Made by a program: the position numbers and the translations under genes | NCBI GenBank assembly: GCA_945876305.1 | Contig: CAMCOB010000001.1 | Location: forward strand, 1 to 58,439 | DNA length: 58,439 nucleotides | DNA from: Bifidobacterium breve | Lineage (GTDB): Bacteria; Actinomycetota; Thermoleophilia; Miltoncostaeales; Miltoncostaeaceae | Reading direction: 5' to 3' | Shown: positions 15,655 to 24,996 of the stretch, in pieces | Layout of the letters: each line of letters opens with the position of its first letter | How positions within the stretch are numbered: position 1 is the stretch's first letter | The notes under the pieces: model-generated | What the model saw: the letters and a program-made list of their open reading frames with translations, nothing else | What the model was told of the DNA's origin: nothing | Database searches by the model: none

Positions 15655-16706
15655 CCGTACACGTCCTCCACATAGGACGACAGCGCACGAGATGCCTCGC
15701 GCACAGTCGTTATCGCAAGGGCGTAGTCCATGCGGACCGGACCGATGAGAGACACCGTGCCCAGATCACCCCGTGCGGGACCGTAGCCCGCCGCGACGAT
15801 GGACACACCTGAGAACCCTGTCGGGAGTTCCGATCCGATGCGCAAATAGGTGCGCCCCGTGCCATCAATTGCGTTTCGCAGCACCGCCAGGAGCACGTAA
15901 CGCTCTTCGAGCGCACGCATGAGACCATCGATCTCGTTGATCTCACCGCGGCGCTGCTCGGTGAGCACCCGCGACTGCCCTGAGACGTACACCGCCCGCT
16001 CCTCCTCCATCTCCAAAAGCGCCGGGGCAATGGCTCGCAGGAATCCCATCTCCGATATCCCGAGCGAGGGATCGGCGAGCCGGCTCGCGATGGTGCGGCC
16101 ACCGATGGGGAGCCCCTCTGCACGATCGTTGAGAAATGCCGCCGCCCAATCGGCCAGCCCCGGATCCACGGGGTGGTCGAAGGCGAAGAGGCGCTTACTC
16201 ACGTCGCCGGTCGAGGTGATGACCACCACGGTCACCAGATTGGGCTGCAATACCAGCACCTCGATGTGGCGCACGGTGGCCGATGCCACAGGCGGCCCGG
16301 TGACCACGCTCATGAGGTCGGTGACCTCCGAGATGGCCTCGCTCAGGCGTCGCATCGTCTGATCCACCTCCACGTGCACCAGGTCCTTCGCAATGGCGGC
16401 ATCAACAGCGGCACGCGGTGCGGGCAGCGATCCCTTCGGGAGCAGTTGATCCACGTAGTAGCGGTAGCCCACATCGGTGGGCACCCGGCCGGCCGAGGTG
16501 TGCGGGTGTTTGAGGTAGCCCAGATCCTCCAGCCGGTGAAGCTCGTACCGAATGGTGGACGACGCCCACTCGAGATCGCCATGCCCGGCAATGTGCTTGC
16601 TGCCCACCGGCTGGCCGCTGGTGATGTGACTCTCCACCACCGCCCGCAGGACCTCCTCCTGGCGAGAGGTCAGCGGCGGCTGGATGGCGTCGGTGGTATC
16701 GGTCAT
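15651..16706 (-). CDS. hrcA: Heat-inducible transcription repressor HrcA
   Basis: This 351-residue repressor starts with a winged-helix domain: LTSRQEEVLRAVVESHITSG, QPVGSKHIAGHGDLEWASST, IRYELHRLEDLGYLKHPHTS and AGRVPTDVGYRYYVD, the classic HrcA N-terminus. A GAF-like domain and the C-terminal dimerisation part follow (EINEIDGLMRALEERYVLL; VSLIGPVRMDYALAI). It represses chaperone genes by binding CIRCE operators. I found no CIRCE inverted repeat in the window, so its targets lie elsewhere. Both ends overlap neighbours as ATGA. Confidence 0.95.
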   Translation of the reverse strand: MTDTTDAIQPPLTSRQEEVLRAVVESHITSGQPVGSKHIAGHGDLEWASSTIRYELHRLEDLGYLKHPHTSAGRVPTDVGYRYYVDQLLPKGSLPAPRAAVDAAIAKDLVHVEVDQTMRRLSEAISEVTDLMSVVTGPPVASATVRHIEVLVLQPNLVTVVVITSTGDVSKRLFAFDHPVDPGLADWAAAFLNDRAEGLPIGGRTIASRLADPSLGISEMGFLRAIAPALLEMEEERAVYVSGQSRVLTEQRRGEINEIDGLMRALEERYVLLAVLRNAIDGTGRTYLRIGSELPTGFSGVSIVAAGYGPARGDLGTVSLIGPVRMDYALAITTVREASRALSSYVEDVYG

Positions 16707-17818
16707 GCGAAGTCCATGAGTTGCTGCACAACTGCATTCTGAAGCAGGCGTCCACGGCGCGTAAGGCGCACGGTCCCGGGGCCGGTCTCGATGAGCCCCT
16801 CAGCCTCGAGCATCTCCAGTGCCGCAGGGCGATCGGGAGGGCCGGCCCACGCCACATCAAGATCGGAATCCACCCGCGTACCCAGCATCCAGCGCTCCCG
16901 GCGGCGCGTATCGGCGTCGAGCTCCTCGTGGGTTCGCGAAGGCGCGTCTCCCGCGGCCAGTGCGGCCATGTAGCGATCGATCCCCGGGGCGTTGCGCCAC
17001 CGCCGCGGTGCGATGGTGCTCACCGCTCCCACGCCAATTCCCAGATAGTCGCTGGCCGCCCAGTACGCGAGGCTGTGGCGGCATTCGGCTCCAGGGCGAG
17101 CGAAGTTCGCCAGCTCGTACCAGCGGTAGCCGGCGGCTTCCAGACCATCAACCGCGGCGAGATAAAGATCAGTGGCCATGTCTTCATCCGGCGGCGTCAG
17201 GTTGCCGCGCGCAATGGCGCTCCCCTCCTTGAACTCCAACTCGTACCACGACACATGATCGGGCGCGGCGGCGCTGACCCACTCCAGATCGGCCGCGAGG
17301 TCGTCGGGCGACTGCCCGGGCACGGCGAGGATGAGATCCACCGACAGTGCGCCGATCCCGGCCGCGCGCGCAAGAGCCACGGCCCGCGCCGCGTCGTCGG
17401 GCGTGGCACGGCGGTCGAGTACTCCAAGCAGATGGGGACGCGACGACTGCACCCCGAGCGACAGACGCGTGACCCCGCCATTCACGATGGCGTCCAGCAA
17501 GGCCTCATCCACGGTCTCGGGGTTGGCCTCCATGCTCACCTCGGCACCCGGTGCGAGCAGGGGGCCAATGGCGGCGAGCAGCTTCGCCAGGCGGTCGGCG
17601 CCCATCAGCGACGGCGTGCCACCGCCCAGGTACACCGTGTCGAGCGGTCCGAGCACCGCTCGCTCGCGCTCCAGCTCCATCAGCAGCGCATCGAGGTAGG
17701 CATCGCGCTGGTGCTCCTGCCCCACCTCCACCACGAACGCGCAGTACCCACAACGCGACGCGCAGAACGGCAGGTGCACGTACAGGTGCGCGACCCCGTC
17801 GGGATCGCTCAGCATCAT
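16703..17818 (-). CDS. hemW: Radical SAM protein HemW (coproporphyrinogen III oxidase-like)
   Basis: This 371-residue radical SAM protein has the cluster motif CASRCGYCAF (Cx3Cx2C), preceded by HLYVHLPF. It continues with VYLGGGTPSLMG, SMEANPETVDEALL, VTRLSLGVQSSRP and DLILAVPGQSPDDL, all typical of HemW/HemN-like proteins. A short C-terminal winged-helix-like part carries LIETGPGTVRLTRRGR. HemW is regarded as a haem chaperone. The start is ATG 17818, sharing its A with the lepA stop (TAATG). It lies between lepA and hrcA, a common order. Confidence 0.93.
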   Translation of the reverse strand: MMLSDPDGVAHLYVHLPFCASRCGYCAFVVEVGQEHQRDAYLDALLMELERERAVLGPLDTVYLGGGTPSLMGADRLAKLLAAIGPLLAPGAEVSMEANPETVDEALLDAIVNGGVTRLSLGVQSSRPHLLGVLDRRATPDDAARAVALARAAGIGALSVDLILAVPGQSPDDLAADLEWVSAAAPDHVSWYELEFKEGSAIARGNLTPPDEDMATDLYLAAVDGLEAAGYRWYELANFARPGAECRHSLAYWAASDYLGIGVGAVSTIAPRRWRNAPGIDRYMAALAAGDAPSRTHEELDADTRRRERWMLGTRVDSDLDVAWAGPPDRPAALEMLEAEGLIETGPGTVRLTRRGRLLQNAVVQQLMDFA

Positions 17819-19623
17819 TACTGGGAGTTCTCGTCGAGCTGCAGCACGGCGAGGAAGGCCTCCTGCGGCACCTCGACATTTCCCACATGCTTCATGCGCT
17901 TCTTCCCGTCCTTCTGCTTCTCGAGCAGCTTGCGCTTTCGGCTGATGTCGCCGCCATAGCACTTGGCGAGCACGTCCTTGCGCTTGGCCTTCACCGTCTC
18001 GCGGGCGATGATCTTGCCGCCGATGGCGGCCTGCACCGGCACCTCAAACATCTGGCGCGGGATCGTCGCCTTCAGGCGCTCCACGAGGCCCTTGCCGCGT
18101 GCGAACGCACTGTCGCGGTGCACGATCATCGACAGGGCGTCAACCGGCTCACCGGCCAGCAGGATGTCGAGCTTCACCAACGCACCCACCCGACCCTCGA
18201 TCATCTCGTAATCCAGCGAGGCGTAGCCACGTGTGCGCGACTTCAGCTGGTCGTAGAAGTCGAGCACGATCTCGGCCAGCGGCATGTCGTACACCACCTG
18301 CTGGCGGTTCTCGATGGGGGTCATGGTCACGAAGTTGCCGCGCCGGTCCTGACACAGACCCATCACGGCGCCCACGTGATCCTGCGGCACAAGCACCGTG
18401 CAACGCACGTACGGCTCCTCGATCTGCTCGATGTGATTGGGGCTCGGCAGGTCCACCGGCGATCGCACGGCCACGACCTCGCCCGTTGTCGTGGTGACCT
18501 CGTACTGCACGTTGGGCGTGGTGGTGATCAGGTTGAGGTCGTACTCGCGCTCGAGGCGCTCGCGAATGATGTCCATGTGCAGCAGGCCGAGGAACCCGCA
18601 GCGGAACCCGAAGCCGAGTGCCTGTGAGGTCTCGGGCTCCCACACGAGTGAGGCATCGTTGAGCGAGAGCTTCTCAAGAGCGTCGCGGAGCCCCGGATAG
18701 TCATCGCTGTCCACCGGGAACAGGCCGCAGAAGACCATCGGCTTGGCCTCGCGGTACCCCGGAAGGGCCTCGGTGGCGGGAGCGGCGGCCATCGTGATGG
18801 TGTCGCCCACGCGGAGTTCGTGCAGGCTCTTCAGCCCCGTCACGATGTATCCGCTCTCCCCTGCCGACAGGCGCGCGATGGGGGTCATCACGGGAGACAT
18901 CACACCAACCTCCTCGGCGTCGAAGTCGCTTGCCGTGGCCATGGCGCGCAGCTTGGTGCCGCCCGTCAGATACCCGTCCATCACGCGCACGAACGCCACC
19001 ACGCCGCGGTACTGGTCGTACACCGAGTCAAACACCAGGGCACGGGTGGGGGCATCGGGATTACCGCGCGGCGGCGGCATGCGGGTGACGATGGCCTCGA
19101 GCACCTCCTTCACCCCCTGGCCGGTCTTGGCCGAGATGCGCAGCACGTTCTCGGGGTCGTCGCCGATCAGGTCGGCCAGCGCCCTCGCGTGCAGGTCGGG
19201 GTCGGCGGCCGGCAAGTCGATCTTGTTGAGCACCGGGACCAGTTCAAGATCCCCTTCAATCGCCAGGTATGCGTTGGCCAGCGTCTGGGCCTCGATGCCC
19301 TGGCTGGCGTCCACCACCAGCAGCGCGCCCTCGCACGCCGCCAGGCTGCGCGAGACCTCATACGAGAAGTCCACGTGTCCGGGCGTGTCGATGAGGTTGA
19401 TCTGGTAGGTCTCGCCGTCGTCGGCGGTGTACATCACCCTCACGGCCTGCGCCTTGATGGTGATGCCCCGCTCGCGCTCCAGATCCATCGAGTCGAGTAT
19501 CTGCGCCCGCATGTCGCGGTCGCTCACCGCCCCGGTGATCTGCAGGATGCGATCGGCCAATGTCGACTTGCCATGGTCGATGTGGGCGATGATCGAGAAA
19601 TTCCGGATATGCGATTGATCCAC
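17818..19623 (-). CDS. lepA: Elongation factor 4 (LepA)
   Basis: This 601-residue translational GTPase has NFSIIAHIDHGKSTLADRIL (G1), RERGITIKAQAVR (G2), DTPGHVDFSYEV (G3), NKIDLPAADPD (G4) and the LepA-specific C-terminal end (RKRKLLEKQKDGKKRMKHVG). Length and order match the family. EF4 back-translocates ribosomes or helps assembly under stress. The start is GTG 19623. murJ ends 11 bp upstream. Confidence 0.97.
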   Translation of the reverse strand: MDQSHIRNFSIIAHIDHGKSTLADRILQITGAVSDRDMRAQILDSMDLERERGITIKAQAVRVMYTADDGETYQINLIDTPGHVDFSYEVSRSLAACEGALLVVDASQGIEAQTLANAYLAIEGDLELVPVLNKIDLPAADPDLHARALADLIGDDPENVLRISAKTGQGVKEVLEAIVTRMPPPRGNPDAPTRALVFDSVYDQYRGVVAFVRVMDGYLTGGTKLRAMATASDFDAEEVGVMSPVMTPIARLSAGESGYIVTGLKSLHELRVGDTITMAAAPATEALPGYREAKPMVFCGLFPVDSDDYPGLRDALEKLSLNDASLVWEPETSQALGFGFRCGFLGLLHMDIIRERLEREYDLNLITTTPNVQYEVTTTTGEVVAVRSPVDLPSPNHIEQIEEPYVRCTVLVPQDHVGAVMGLCQDRRGNFVTMTPIENRQQVVYDMPLAEIVLDFYDQLKSRTRGYASLDYEMIEGRVGALVKLDILLAGEPVDALSMIVHRDSAFARGKGLVERLKATIPRQMFEVPVQAAIGGKIIARETVKAKRKDVLAKCYGGDISRKRKLLEKQKDGKKRMKHVGNVEVPQEAFLAVLQLDENSQ

Positions 19624-19633
19624 GCGGGCGACC

Positions 19634-21226
19634 CTATCGCACGCCGCGTCGGGCGCTCAGCAGTCGTCGGCCCGCCGCGATCTCGGGCATCCCAAGCGCC
19701 TGTGCCGCCGCGAGGAACGCCGCGATGCAGGCGACCCCGGCCATTCCCACGCTCACCACCTGCGCGGGGAACGACGTCCCGAGCCAGCCGTCCAGCACGT
19801 ACCAGGTGGCACGCGCCAGAACCGCAGCCAACCCCGCGGCGATCAGCGCCTTGACGAAGCCGTCGGCCACATGGCGCAGGTTCATGCCCCCAGTCCGCTT
19901 GCTGAGGAAGTGCAGCAAGAGGGCGAAGGTGACGAACGAGGTGATGCTGGTGGCGAGTGGGATGCCGCCAATGCCGAAGGGCTTGAAGAAGATGGCATTG
20001 AGCACCACGTTGAGCAGCACCCCACCGCCGGCGATGAATGTGGGCAGCCACGGCTGCTGCATGCTGAAGAATGCGCGGATGAGCAGCAGGCTGGCGCCGT
20101 TGAACACCAGGCCGATCGTGAAGAAGAAGAGCGCCTCTGACGTGATCAGCGTGGAGTAATCGTTAAACGCACCGCGCTCGTACACCAGTCGCACCGCGGG
20201 CATGGACAACATCATGAGAAATGCCGTGGCAGGCAGAAGCAGGAAGAAGATCTGCCTGAGCCCTGAGTCGACCGACGTCCGCAGGCCCGGCATGTCGTGC
20301 TTGGCGGCCATACGGGAGATGGTGGGAAAGAGCACGGTGGAGATGGCAACGCTGAAGATTCCCTGCGGCAGGATGTACAGGCGGAATGCCGCGTCGATTG
20401 CGCGCACGGCCTGGTCGCTCACCAAAGTGGCGAAGACCGCGTCCACCAGGGCGTTGATATTGATGAGCCCGAGCCCCACCGTGACCGGCAGCATGAGGAT
20501 GAGCACACGGCGCACCATGTGGTTGCCAAACCCCATGCTGATGGGGAATGGCCCGAAGCCCCGCATGTACGGGAGCAGGTAGAGCAGTTGGGCCACGGTG
20601 CCCAGCAGGATGCCGATGGCATACACCCAGATGCGCTCGTCGGATGCCACAAACGGGCTGATGCCCACCAGGCACAGCAGAATCACCGCGTTCCACAGCA
20701 CGGGAACGAATGCGGTGGGCGTAAACCGCCCTTCGGCCTGCAGCACGGCGGCCACGATCCCCGTGAGCCCCAGCAGCGGCACGATGGGGAACATCACCTG
20801 CGACAGGCTGATGAGGTAATGCTGCAGCGACGAGTCGAGCCCGGGCGCGAGCAGCGGCATCACCCATGGCGCAGTGAGGATGGCCACCAGGGAGATGGCA
20901 CTGAGTCCCAGCACGATGACGCTGGACAGCGCGCCCACCAGGCGACGGGCATCCTGCTTGCGCCCCTGCTCCTGCAGTTGCGTGTAGATGGGCACGAACG
21001 CAGCCGAGATGGCCGAGTCGGCTACCAGACTGCGGAGCAGGTTGGGCACCTGGAACGCGATGACAAACGCGTTGATGGCGCCCTGAGTACCGAAGAGCGC
21101 AGCCGCCACAACCTCGCGGGCGAGCCCCGCGACGCGGCTGACGGCGGTCCAGAATGAGAACATAGCCGTCGACCGGCCGAGGCCACCCTTGGGGCTCCCG
21201 TCGGTTCCTTCGGTCGTGTCCGTCAC
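19634..21226 (-). CDS. murJ: Lipid II flippase MurJ
   Basis: This 530-residue polytopic protein of the MVF superfamily has about 14 membrane helices. Typical motifs are TAVSRVAGLAREVVAAALFG at the N-terminus, VPNLLRSLVADSAISAAFVP, FPTISRMAAKHD and LVYERGAFNDYSTLITSEAL. It flips lipid II for peptidoglycan synthesis. GTG 21226 is chosen because longer reading runs into the divergent rpsT gene. The spacer to rpsT (21227-21297) must hold promoters for both directions. Confidence 0.94.
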   Translation of the reverse strand: MTDTTEGTDGSPKGGLGRSTAMFSFWTAVSRVAGLAREVVAAALFGTQGAINAFVIAFQVPNLLRSLVADSAISAAFVPIYTQLQEQGRKQDARRLVGALSSVIVLGLSAISLVAILTAPWVMPLLAPGLDSSLQHYLISLSQVMFPIVPLLGLTGIVAAVLQAEGRFTPTAFVPVLWNAVILLCLVGISPFVASDERIWVYAIGILLGTVAQLLYLLPYMRGFGPFPISMGFGNHMVRRVLILMLPVTVGLGLININALVDAVFATLVSDQAVRAIDAAFRLYILPQGIFSVAISTVLFPTISRMAAKHDMPGLRTSVDSGLRQIFFLLLPATAFLMMLSMPAVRLVYERGAFNDYSTLITSEALFFFTIGLVFNGASLLLIRAFFSMQQPWLPTFIAGGGVLLNVVLNAIFFKPFGIGGIPLATSITSFVTFALLLHFLSKRTGGMNLRHVADGFVKALIAAGLAAVLARATWYVLDGWLGTSFPAQVVSVGMAGVACIAAFLAAAQALGMPEIAAGRRLLSARRGVR

Positions 21227-21253
21227 GCTCGTTCTGTCGCCCAGGTCATCCGT

Positions 21254-21262
21254 TGCTACGAT
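21254..21262 (+). promoter_or_regulatory. Possible extended -10 element for rpsT
   Basis: TGCTACGAT lies here, a TGn extended -10 joined to TACGAT. Transcription would start around 21269, giving a leader of about 30 nt with GGGAG ahead of the rpsT GTG. No good -35 is visible at the right spacing. The reverse strand of the same site reads TATCGT, which could serve murJ, so the two promoters may overlap. Confidence 0.4.
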
Positions 21263-21297
21263 ACCCGGCCGACCTACAGGAATCGGGAGACCCACGC

Positions 21298-21558
21298 GTG
21301 GCAAACATTAAGCAGCAGAAGAAGCGCAACCGGAGATCGCTCAAGCAGCGGGACACCAACATCCGCTATCGCTCGACCGTTCGTTCGGGAATGAAGCGTC
21401 TTACGACTGCCGTCACGGAGGGCGAGAGCATCACTCCGGAGCAGGCTGCAGAGATGGTGAAGACCATCGATCGTGCGGCCGCCCGCGGTGCACTTCACAA
21501 GAACACCGCCGCTCGCCGCAAGGCGCGCGTCGCACGTCTGGTGACCAGAGCCGTCTAG
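21298..21558 (+). CDS. rpsT: 30S ribosomal protein S20
   Basis: This 86-residue basic protein begins ANIKQQKKRNRRSLKQRDTN and contains RSTVRSGMKRLTTAV and ALHKNTAARRKARVARL, the standard S20 pattern. The start is GTG 21298 with GGGAG 8 nt upstream. It is a single gene on the plus strand between two minus-strand blocks and is followed by a strong hairpin terminator. S20 binds 16S rRNA early in 30S assembly. Confidence 0.97.
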   Translation: MANIKQQKKRNRRSLKQRDTNIRYRSTVRSGMKRLTTAVTEGESITPEQAAEMVKTIDRAAARGALHKNTAARRKARVARLVTRAV

Positions 21559-21570
21559 AGATACAGGGTC

Positions 21571-21603
21571 GAGCCCCCGGTGCCGAGATGGCGCCGGGGG
21601 CTC
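21571..21603 (+). terminator. Hairpin terminator after rpsT, possibly bidirectional
   Basis: GAGCCCCCGG pairs with CCGGGGGCTC, extended inward by GCC/GGC and one T-G pair around a GAGAT loop. The stem begins 12 bp after the rpsT stop. holA ends at 21610 on the opposite strand, so the same hairpin sits just after that gene too. There is no U-run on either side. Confidence 0.7.
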
Positions 21604-21609
21604 CCCAGT

Positions 21610-22626
21610 TCATCCCCGGCAGGCACCCAGCAGGTCGCGTACGCCGAGTTCCAGCACCATCCGCGCGCCGTCGCCGGATGCCTCGCCGAGGTCCTTCAGC
21701 GACGACACCCGCAGATCCAGTTCGAGATCGGCGAGCCGGGCCACGCACCACTCACCAGCCCCGGGACCGAGTTGCCGGGCCTGTTCCACGGCCTTCTGCG
21801 CCGGATACCCCTTAAGGCCCGCGATGCGCTCCACGTCCGATTGCGTGGCACCCGGCCCCTGAGCAACAGCGATGCCCCTGAAGTGCCTCGCCAGCATGCG
21901 CTGAATGACGATGGGCTCGGTGGTCTCGCTTCCGCCCGCAAGGTCGGCAAGCATCGCGTACGCACCGCGGGCGTCGGCCTGCACGATCAGATCCCCAAGC
22001 AGATACGCCTTTGCCTGCGGATCAACCACCACAAGCGCGTCGACGTCGTCCTGGCTCACGGCGGCGTCGCCAGCGGCCATCGCCAACTTGGTGGCTTCGT
22101 TGGCGAGATGGCCTGCGTCCTCACCCGCACGCCCCGCGCGCGTCACGACCTCGGCGGCCAGCGTCTTAGTGATGCTGCTGCCGTACTTCTTCACCTCGGC
22201 CTGGACATACGCGGTGAACCACGCGATGCGCTCTTTGCCTGACGCCTTCGCCGGCGGGCCGAACGCCAGCAGCTGGCCCGAGGCCTCCACCGCCTTCAGC
22301 ATCCTCGGTGTGGGTGCACCGTCAGATACAAACGCCAGGCACGTCGAGGGCAAGGGGTCATCGAGGTAGTCGATGAGCGGCTCCACGTCGGCCGCCTTCC
22401 ACTGGTCCGCGCGACGCACCAGCACAAGACGTGTGCCGCCAAAAGACATGGCCTCACATGCCGCGCGCACCTCGAGGGCCGGCACCTCACCGGCCTCAAA
22501 GCGCTCGGCCGGCATGCCGCCTTCGGCCTCCACGCGCGCCACCAGCCGGCGCAGGGCACGGTCAACCTTGGCCCGGTCCTCGCCGTAAATCCAATAGACG
22601 GGCTTGAGTGGTTCGGGCTGAGACAC
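21610..22626 (-). CDS. holA: DNA polymerase III subunit delta
   Basis: This 338-residue clamp-loader subunit shows KPVYWIYGEDRAKVDRALRR at the N-terminus, LVLVRRADQWKAADVEPLID, and in the middle LAAEVVTRAGRAGEDAGHLA and AYLLGDLIVQADARGAYAML, all typical of the HolA delta fold. It opens the beta clamp during replication. The start is GTG 22626. The gene follows comEC, as in many Gram-positive-type genomes, and ends at the rpsT terminator. Confidence 0.9.
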   Translation of the reverse strand: MSQPEPLKPVYWIYGEDRAKVDRALRRLVARVEAEGGMPAERFEAGEVPALEVRAACEAMSFGGTRLVLVRRADQWKAADVEPLIDYLDDPLPSTCLAFVSDGAPTPRMLKAVEASGQLLAFGPPAKASGKERIAWFTAYVQAEVKKYGSSITKTLAAEVVTRAGRAGEDAGHLANEATKLAMAAGDAAVSQDDVDALVVVDPQAKAYLLGDLIVQADARGAYAMLADLAGGSETTEPIVIQRMLARHFRGIAVAQGPGATQSDVERIAGLKGYPAQKAVEQARQLGPGAGEWCVARLADLELDLRVSSLKDLGEASGDGARMVLELGVRDLLGACRG

Positions 22627-22635
22627 GTCCGCAGG

Positions 22636-24996
22636 TTACCCACGGCGCACGACGATTCCGCCCTGCCCCGCTCGAATATCCACATCCCCGCCCGAATCCG
22701 TGCGAAGCACCCCGGCGCCGGCATCCGCCAGCGCCGTCAGCACCTGCGCCCGCGGGTGGCCGTAGTTGTTGCCAGCCCCGCTTGAGACCACCGCCACCAC
22801 CGGTCGGAGGCGCGCAAGTACCGGGGGTATGGCCGGATCCTCCGACCCGTGATGCGACACCACCAGCACCGGCGTGGGCGGGAGCGAGAGGTCGCGCAGC
22901 ACATTGCCCTCGGCATCTCCGGGCAGCAGCGCCGACAGGCCGGGTGCACGGGCAAGTACCACGAGGCTACGGTCATTCGCCTCCGCGCTTCGGGCATCGT
23001 CCCGTCCCGGTCCGACAACGCGCGCGCTCCACGGTCCGATTGAGATCTCGCTCCCCGCCGAGACCCACGTCACTGGTACCCCACGCGCCATCGCATGCGC
23101 GGCCACCTCCCGTACCAGAGGAGCGTCGTGATCCGGGTCGGGCAGCAGTACCCGGCCAACGGGCATGGCATCGATCACCGCAACGGCCCCTCCCGCGTGG
23201 TCCAGCGCGCCATGGCTGATGATGATGACCCCCACCGAGTCCATGCCGGCCCGGGCCAATGCATCGATGACCGGCGGGGGCTCGCCCGGCGGGCCGCAGT
23301 CCACCAGCACGTCGGCCCGTGCACCGTCGCGGAGCACCGCCGCCGATCCCTGCCCGATGTCAAGCACGCGCAGCGCGGGCCCCCCGGGCAGTGCGCCGGA
23401 GCCGGTCCACCCCGGTAGCCCGGCGGTGGCAATCACGACGACTCCCGTCAGGCCGATAAGACCCACGCGCATCCAATGGCCGCGCCCCGGCATTCCCCAC
23501 CCCGGTCCCACCGCCGTCTGGGGTACCCGCCGAAGCCATGCCCACACCAACACGGGCGACGCAGCCACCAGCGCGAGGGGGACCACCCCCCAGCCCGGCA
23601 CCGCCACCACCGCTCCCGGAATGGCCGCCGTGACGCGCGCCACCCCCATCACGATGCCGGCCCCCATGGCTGCGATCCACGCCAGCCCCACCCCAGCAGG
23701 CCCCCATACCGAATGGGCCACGGTTCCGAGCAGCGCAACAACCACCACCGGCCCTGCCACCGGGACCGCCACGAGGTTGGCCACCAACCCGACTGTCGAG
23801 ATTTGGCCAAACCCCGATGCAAGCACCGGCGCGGTGGCGAGTCCGGCTGCGCCCGACTGCGCAAGCAGGTCGGCAATACGCCCTGGCATGAATCCGCGCA
23901 GCCACACAGCCAGCGGGGGCCCAATGGTAAACAGCCCCGCAACGGCGGCAAACGACAACTGAAGCCCAGGATCCTCGGCCGACAGGGGATCCAATGCCAG
24001 CAACACAACCAGCACGAGCATCAGCGCATACCACCGGGCGCGTGGCCTTCCGCCCAGATCGGCCATCAGCGCCACGGCCCCCATCAGCCCCGCCCGCGCC
24101 ACCGATGCGCCCCCGTCACAGGCCAGACAGTAGGCAGCCATTGCGGCGCCCGATGCGAGCAGCCGCGATCGCCGGGATACCCCCGCAGCGCCCAGCAGAG
24201 CCCCCATGCCGATTCCCACCACCGCCACGTTCTGTCCACTTACTGCGAGCAGATGCCACAGCCCCGCATCGCGCATGCGTTCCGCGGTGTCATCGGTGAG
24301 CCCTGCCCCTCCTCCCAGGGCCATCCCCCGCACAATGGCCCCCAGGTCGCCGGAGAGTCCTTGCGCCACGTTGTCGCCTGCCCATCGCCGAAGGGCATCA
24401 CGCGCGCCCATCGGCCCTCCCCTCACCCCGACCTGAGTCCAACTGTGTGCACGCAGACGGCCCGCAATGTGCTGGCGCCGCAAATAGGCCCGCCACCACG
24501 CGGGGGCACTGGCTTCTGCGGCCGGCGCCACAGCCCCGCTCAATTTGATGACGAACCCCACTTGCGGCACGGGTGCGGAACTCGGCAGATCCAGCAGTAA
24601 TCGCGTGCCCGGAGCGACGGCCACCGATCCCGAAAGGCGGTTGACCAGCACCTGAGCGCGAGCGCCGTAGGTGGTGACAGCGGGCGGGGTATCAACCACC
24701 ACCGTGCCGCTCGCCCCGCCCGACTGGTGCATCGGCGCCACGTCGATCACCTGAACCCGGGCTGCTCCCCATGCGCTCCCGGCCATCAGGCACGCGGCCA
24801 GCAGCAGCGCGGTGGCTGCACCTGAATGCCGCTCACGCACCGCGATGGCCGCAGAGCATCCGCACCCGGCCGCCCCCATGGCCGCCCACGCCGCAGGCAC
24901 GCCGTGAGGGCCCACCAGCAACCCCGCGGCAAGTGCGCACAGCATCACCAGCGGTGCATTCCGGACCAGCGCCGGCACACCGCCGGCGCCGGTCAC
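22636..24996 (-). CDS. comEC: DNA internalisation protein ComEC/Rec2
   Basis: This 786-residue membrane protein forms the presumed DNA channel for natural transformation. It has an N-terminal OB-like extracytoplasmic region, then the Competence domain with GLWHLLAVSGQNVAVVG and many helices. The C-terminal metallo-beta-lactamase-like domain carries VLDIGQGSAAVL, DVLVDCGP, ISHGALDHAGG and VSHHGSEDP. The start is GTG 24996 in a GTGA overlap with comEA. The domain set is complete, so the gene is probably functional; type IV pilus genes are not in the window. Confidence 0.94.
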   Translation of the reverse strand: MTGAGGVPALVRNAPLVMLCALAAGLLVGPHGVPAAWAAMGAAGCGCSAAIAVRERHSGAATALLLAACLMAGSAWGAARVQVIDVAPMHQSGGASGTVVVDTPPAVTTYGARAQVLVNRLSGSVAVAPGTRLLLDLPSSAPVPQVGFVIKLSGAVAPAAEASAPAWWRAYLRRQHIAGRLRAHSWTQVGVRGGPMGARDALRRWAGDNVAQGLSGDLGAIVRGMALGGGAGLTDDTAERMRDAGLWHLLAVSGQNVAVVGIGMGALLGAAGVSRRSRLLASGAAMAAYCLACDGGASVARAGLMGAVALMADLGGRPRARWYALMLVLVVLLALDPLSAEDPGLQLSFAAVAGLFTIGPPLAVWLRGFMPGRIADLLAQSGAAGLATAPVLASGFGQISTVGLVANLVAVPVAGPVVVVALLGTVAHSVWGPAGVGLAWIAAMGAGIVMGVARVTAAIPGAVVAVPGWGVVPLALVAASPVLVWAWLRRVPQTAVGPGWGMPGRGHWMRVGLIGLTGVVVIATAGLPGWTGSGALPGGPALRVLDIGQGSAAVLRDGARADVLVDCGPPGEPPPVIDALARAGMDSVGVIIISHGALDHAGGAVAVIDAMPVGRVLLPDPDHDAPLVREVAAHAMARGVPVTWVSAGSEISIGPWSARVVGPGRDDARSAEANDRSLVVLARAPGLSALLPGDAEGNVLRDLSLPPTPVLVVSHHGSEDPAIPPVLARLRPVVAVVSSGAGNNYGHPRAQVLTALADAGAGVLRTDSGGDVDIRAGQGGIVVRRG

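Noticed and set aside
21226..21304. Longer murJ reaching into rpsT
   Set aside because: It would overlap the divergent rpsT start and its promoter, and the extension has no homology.
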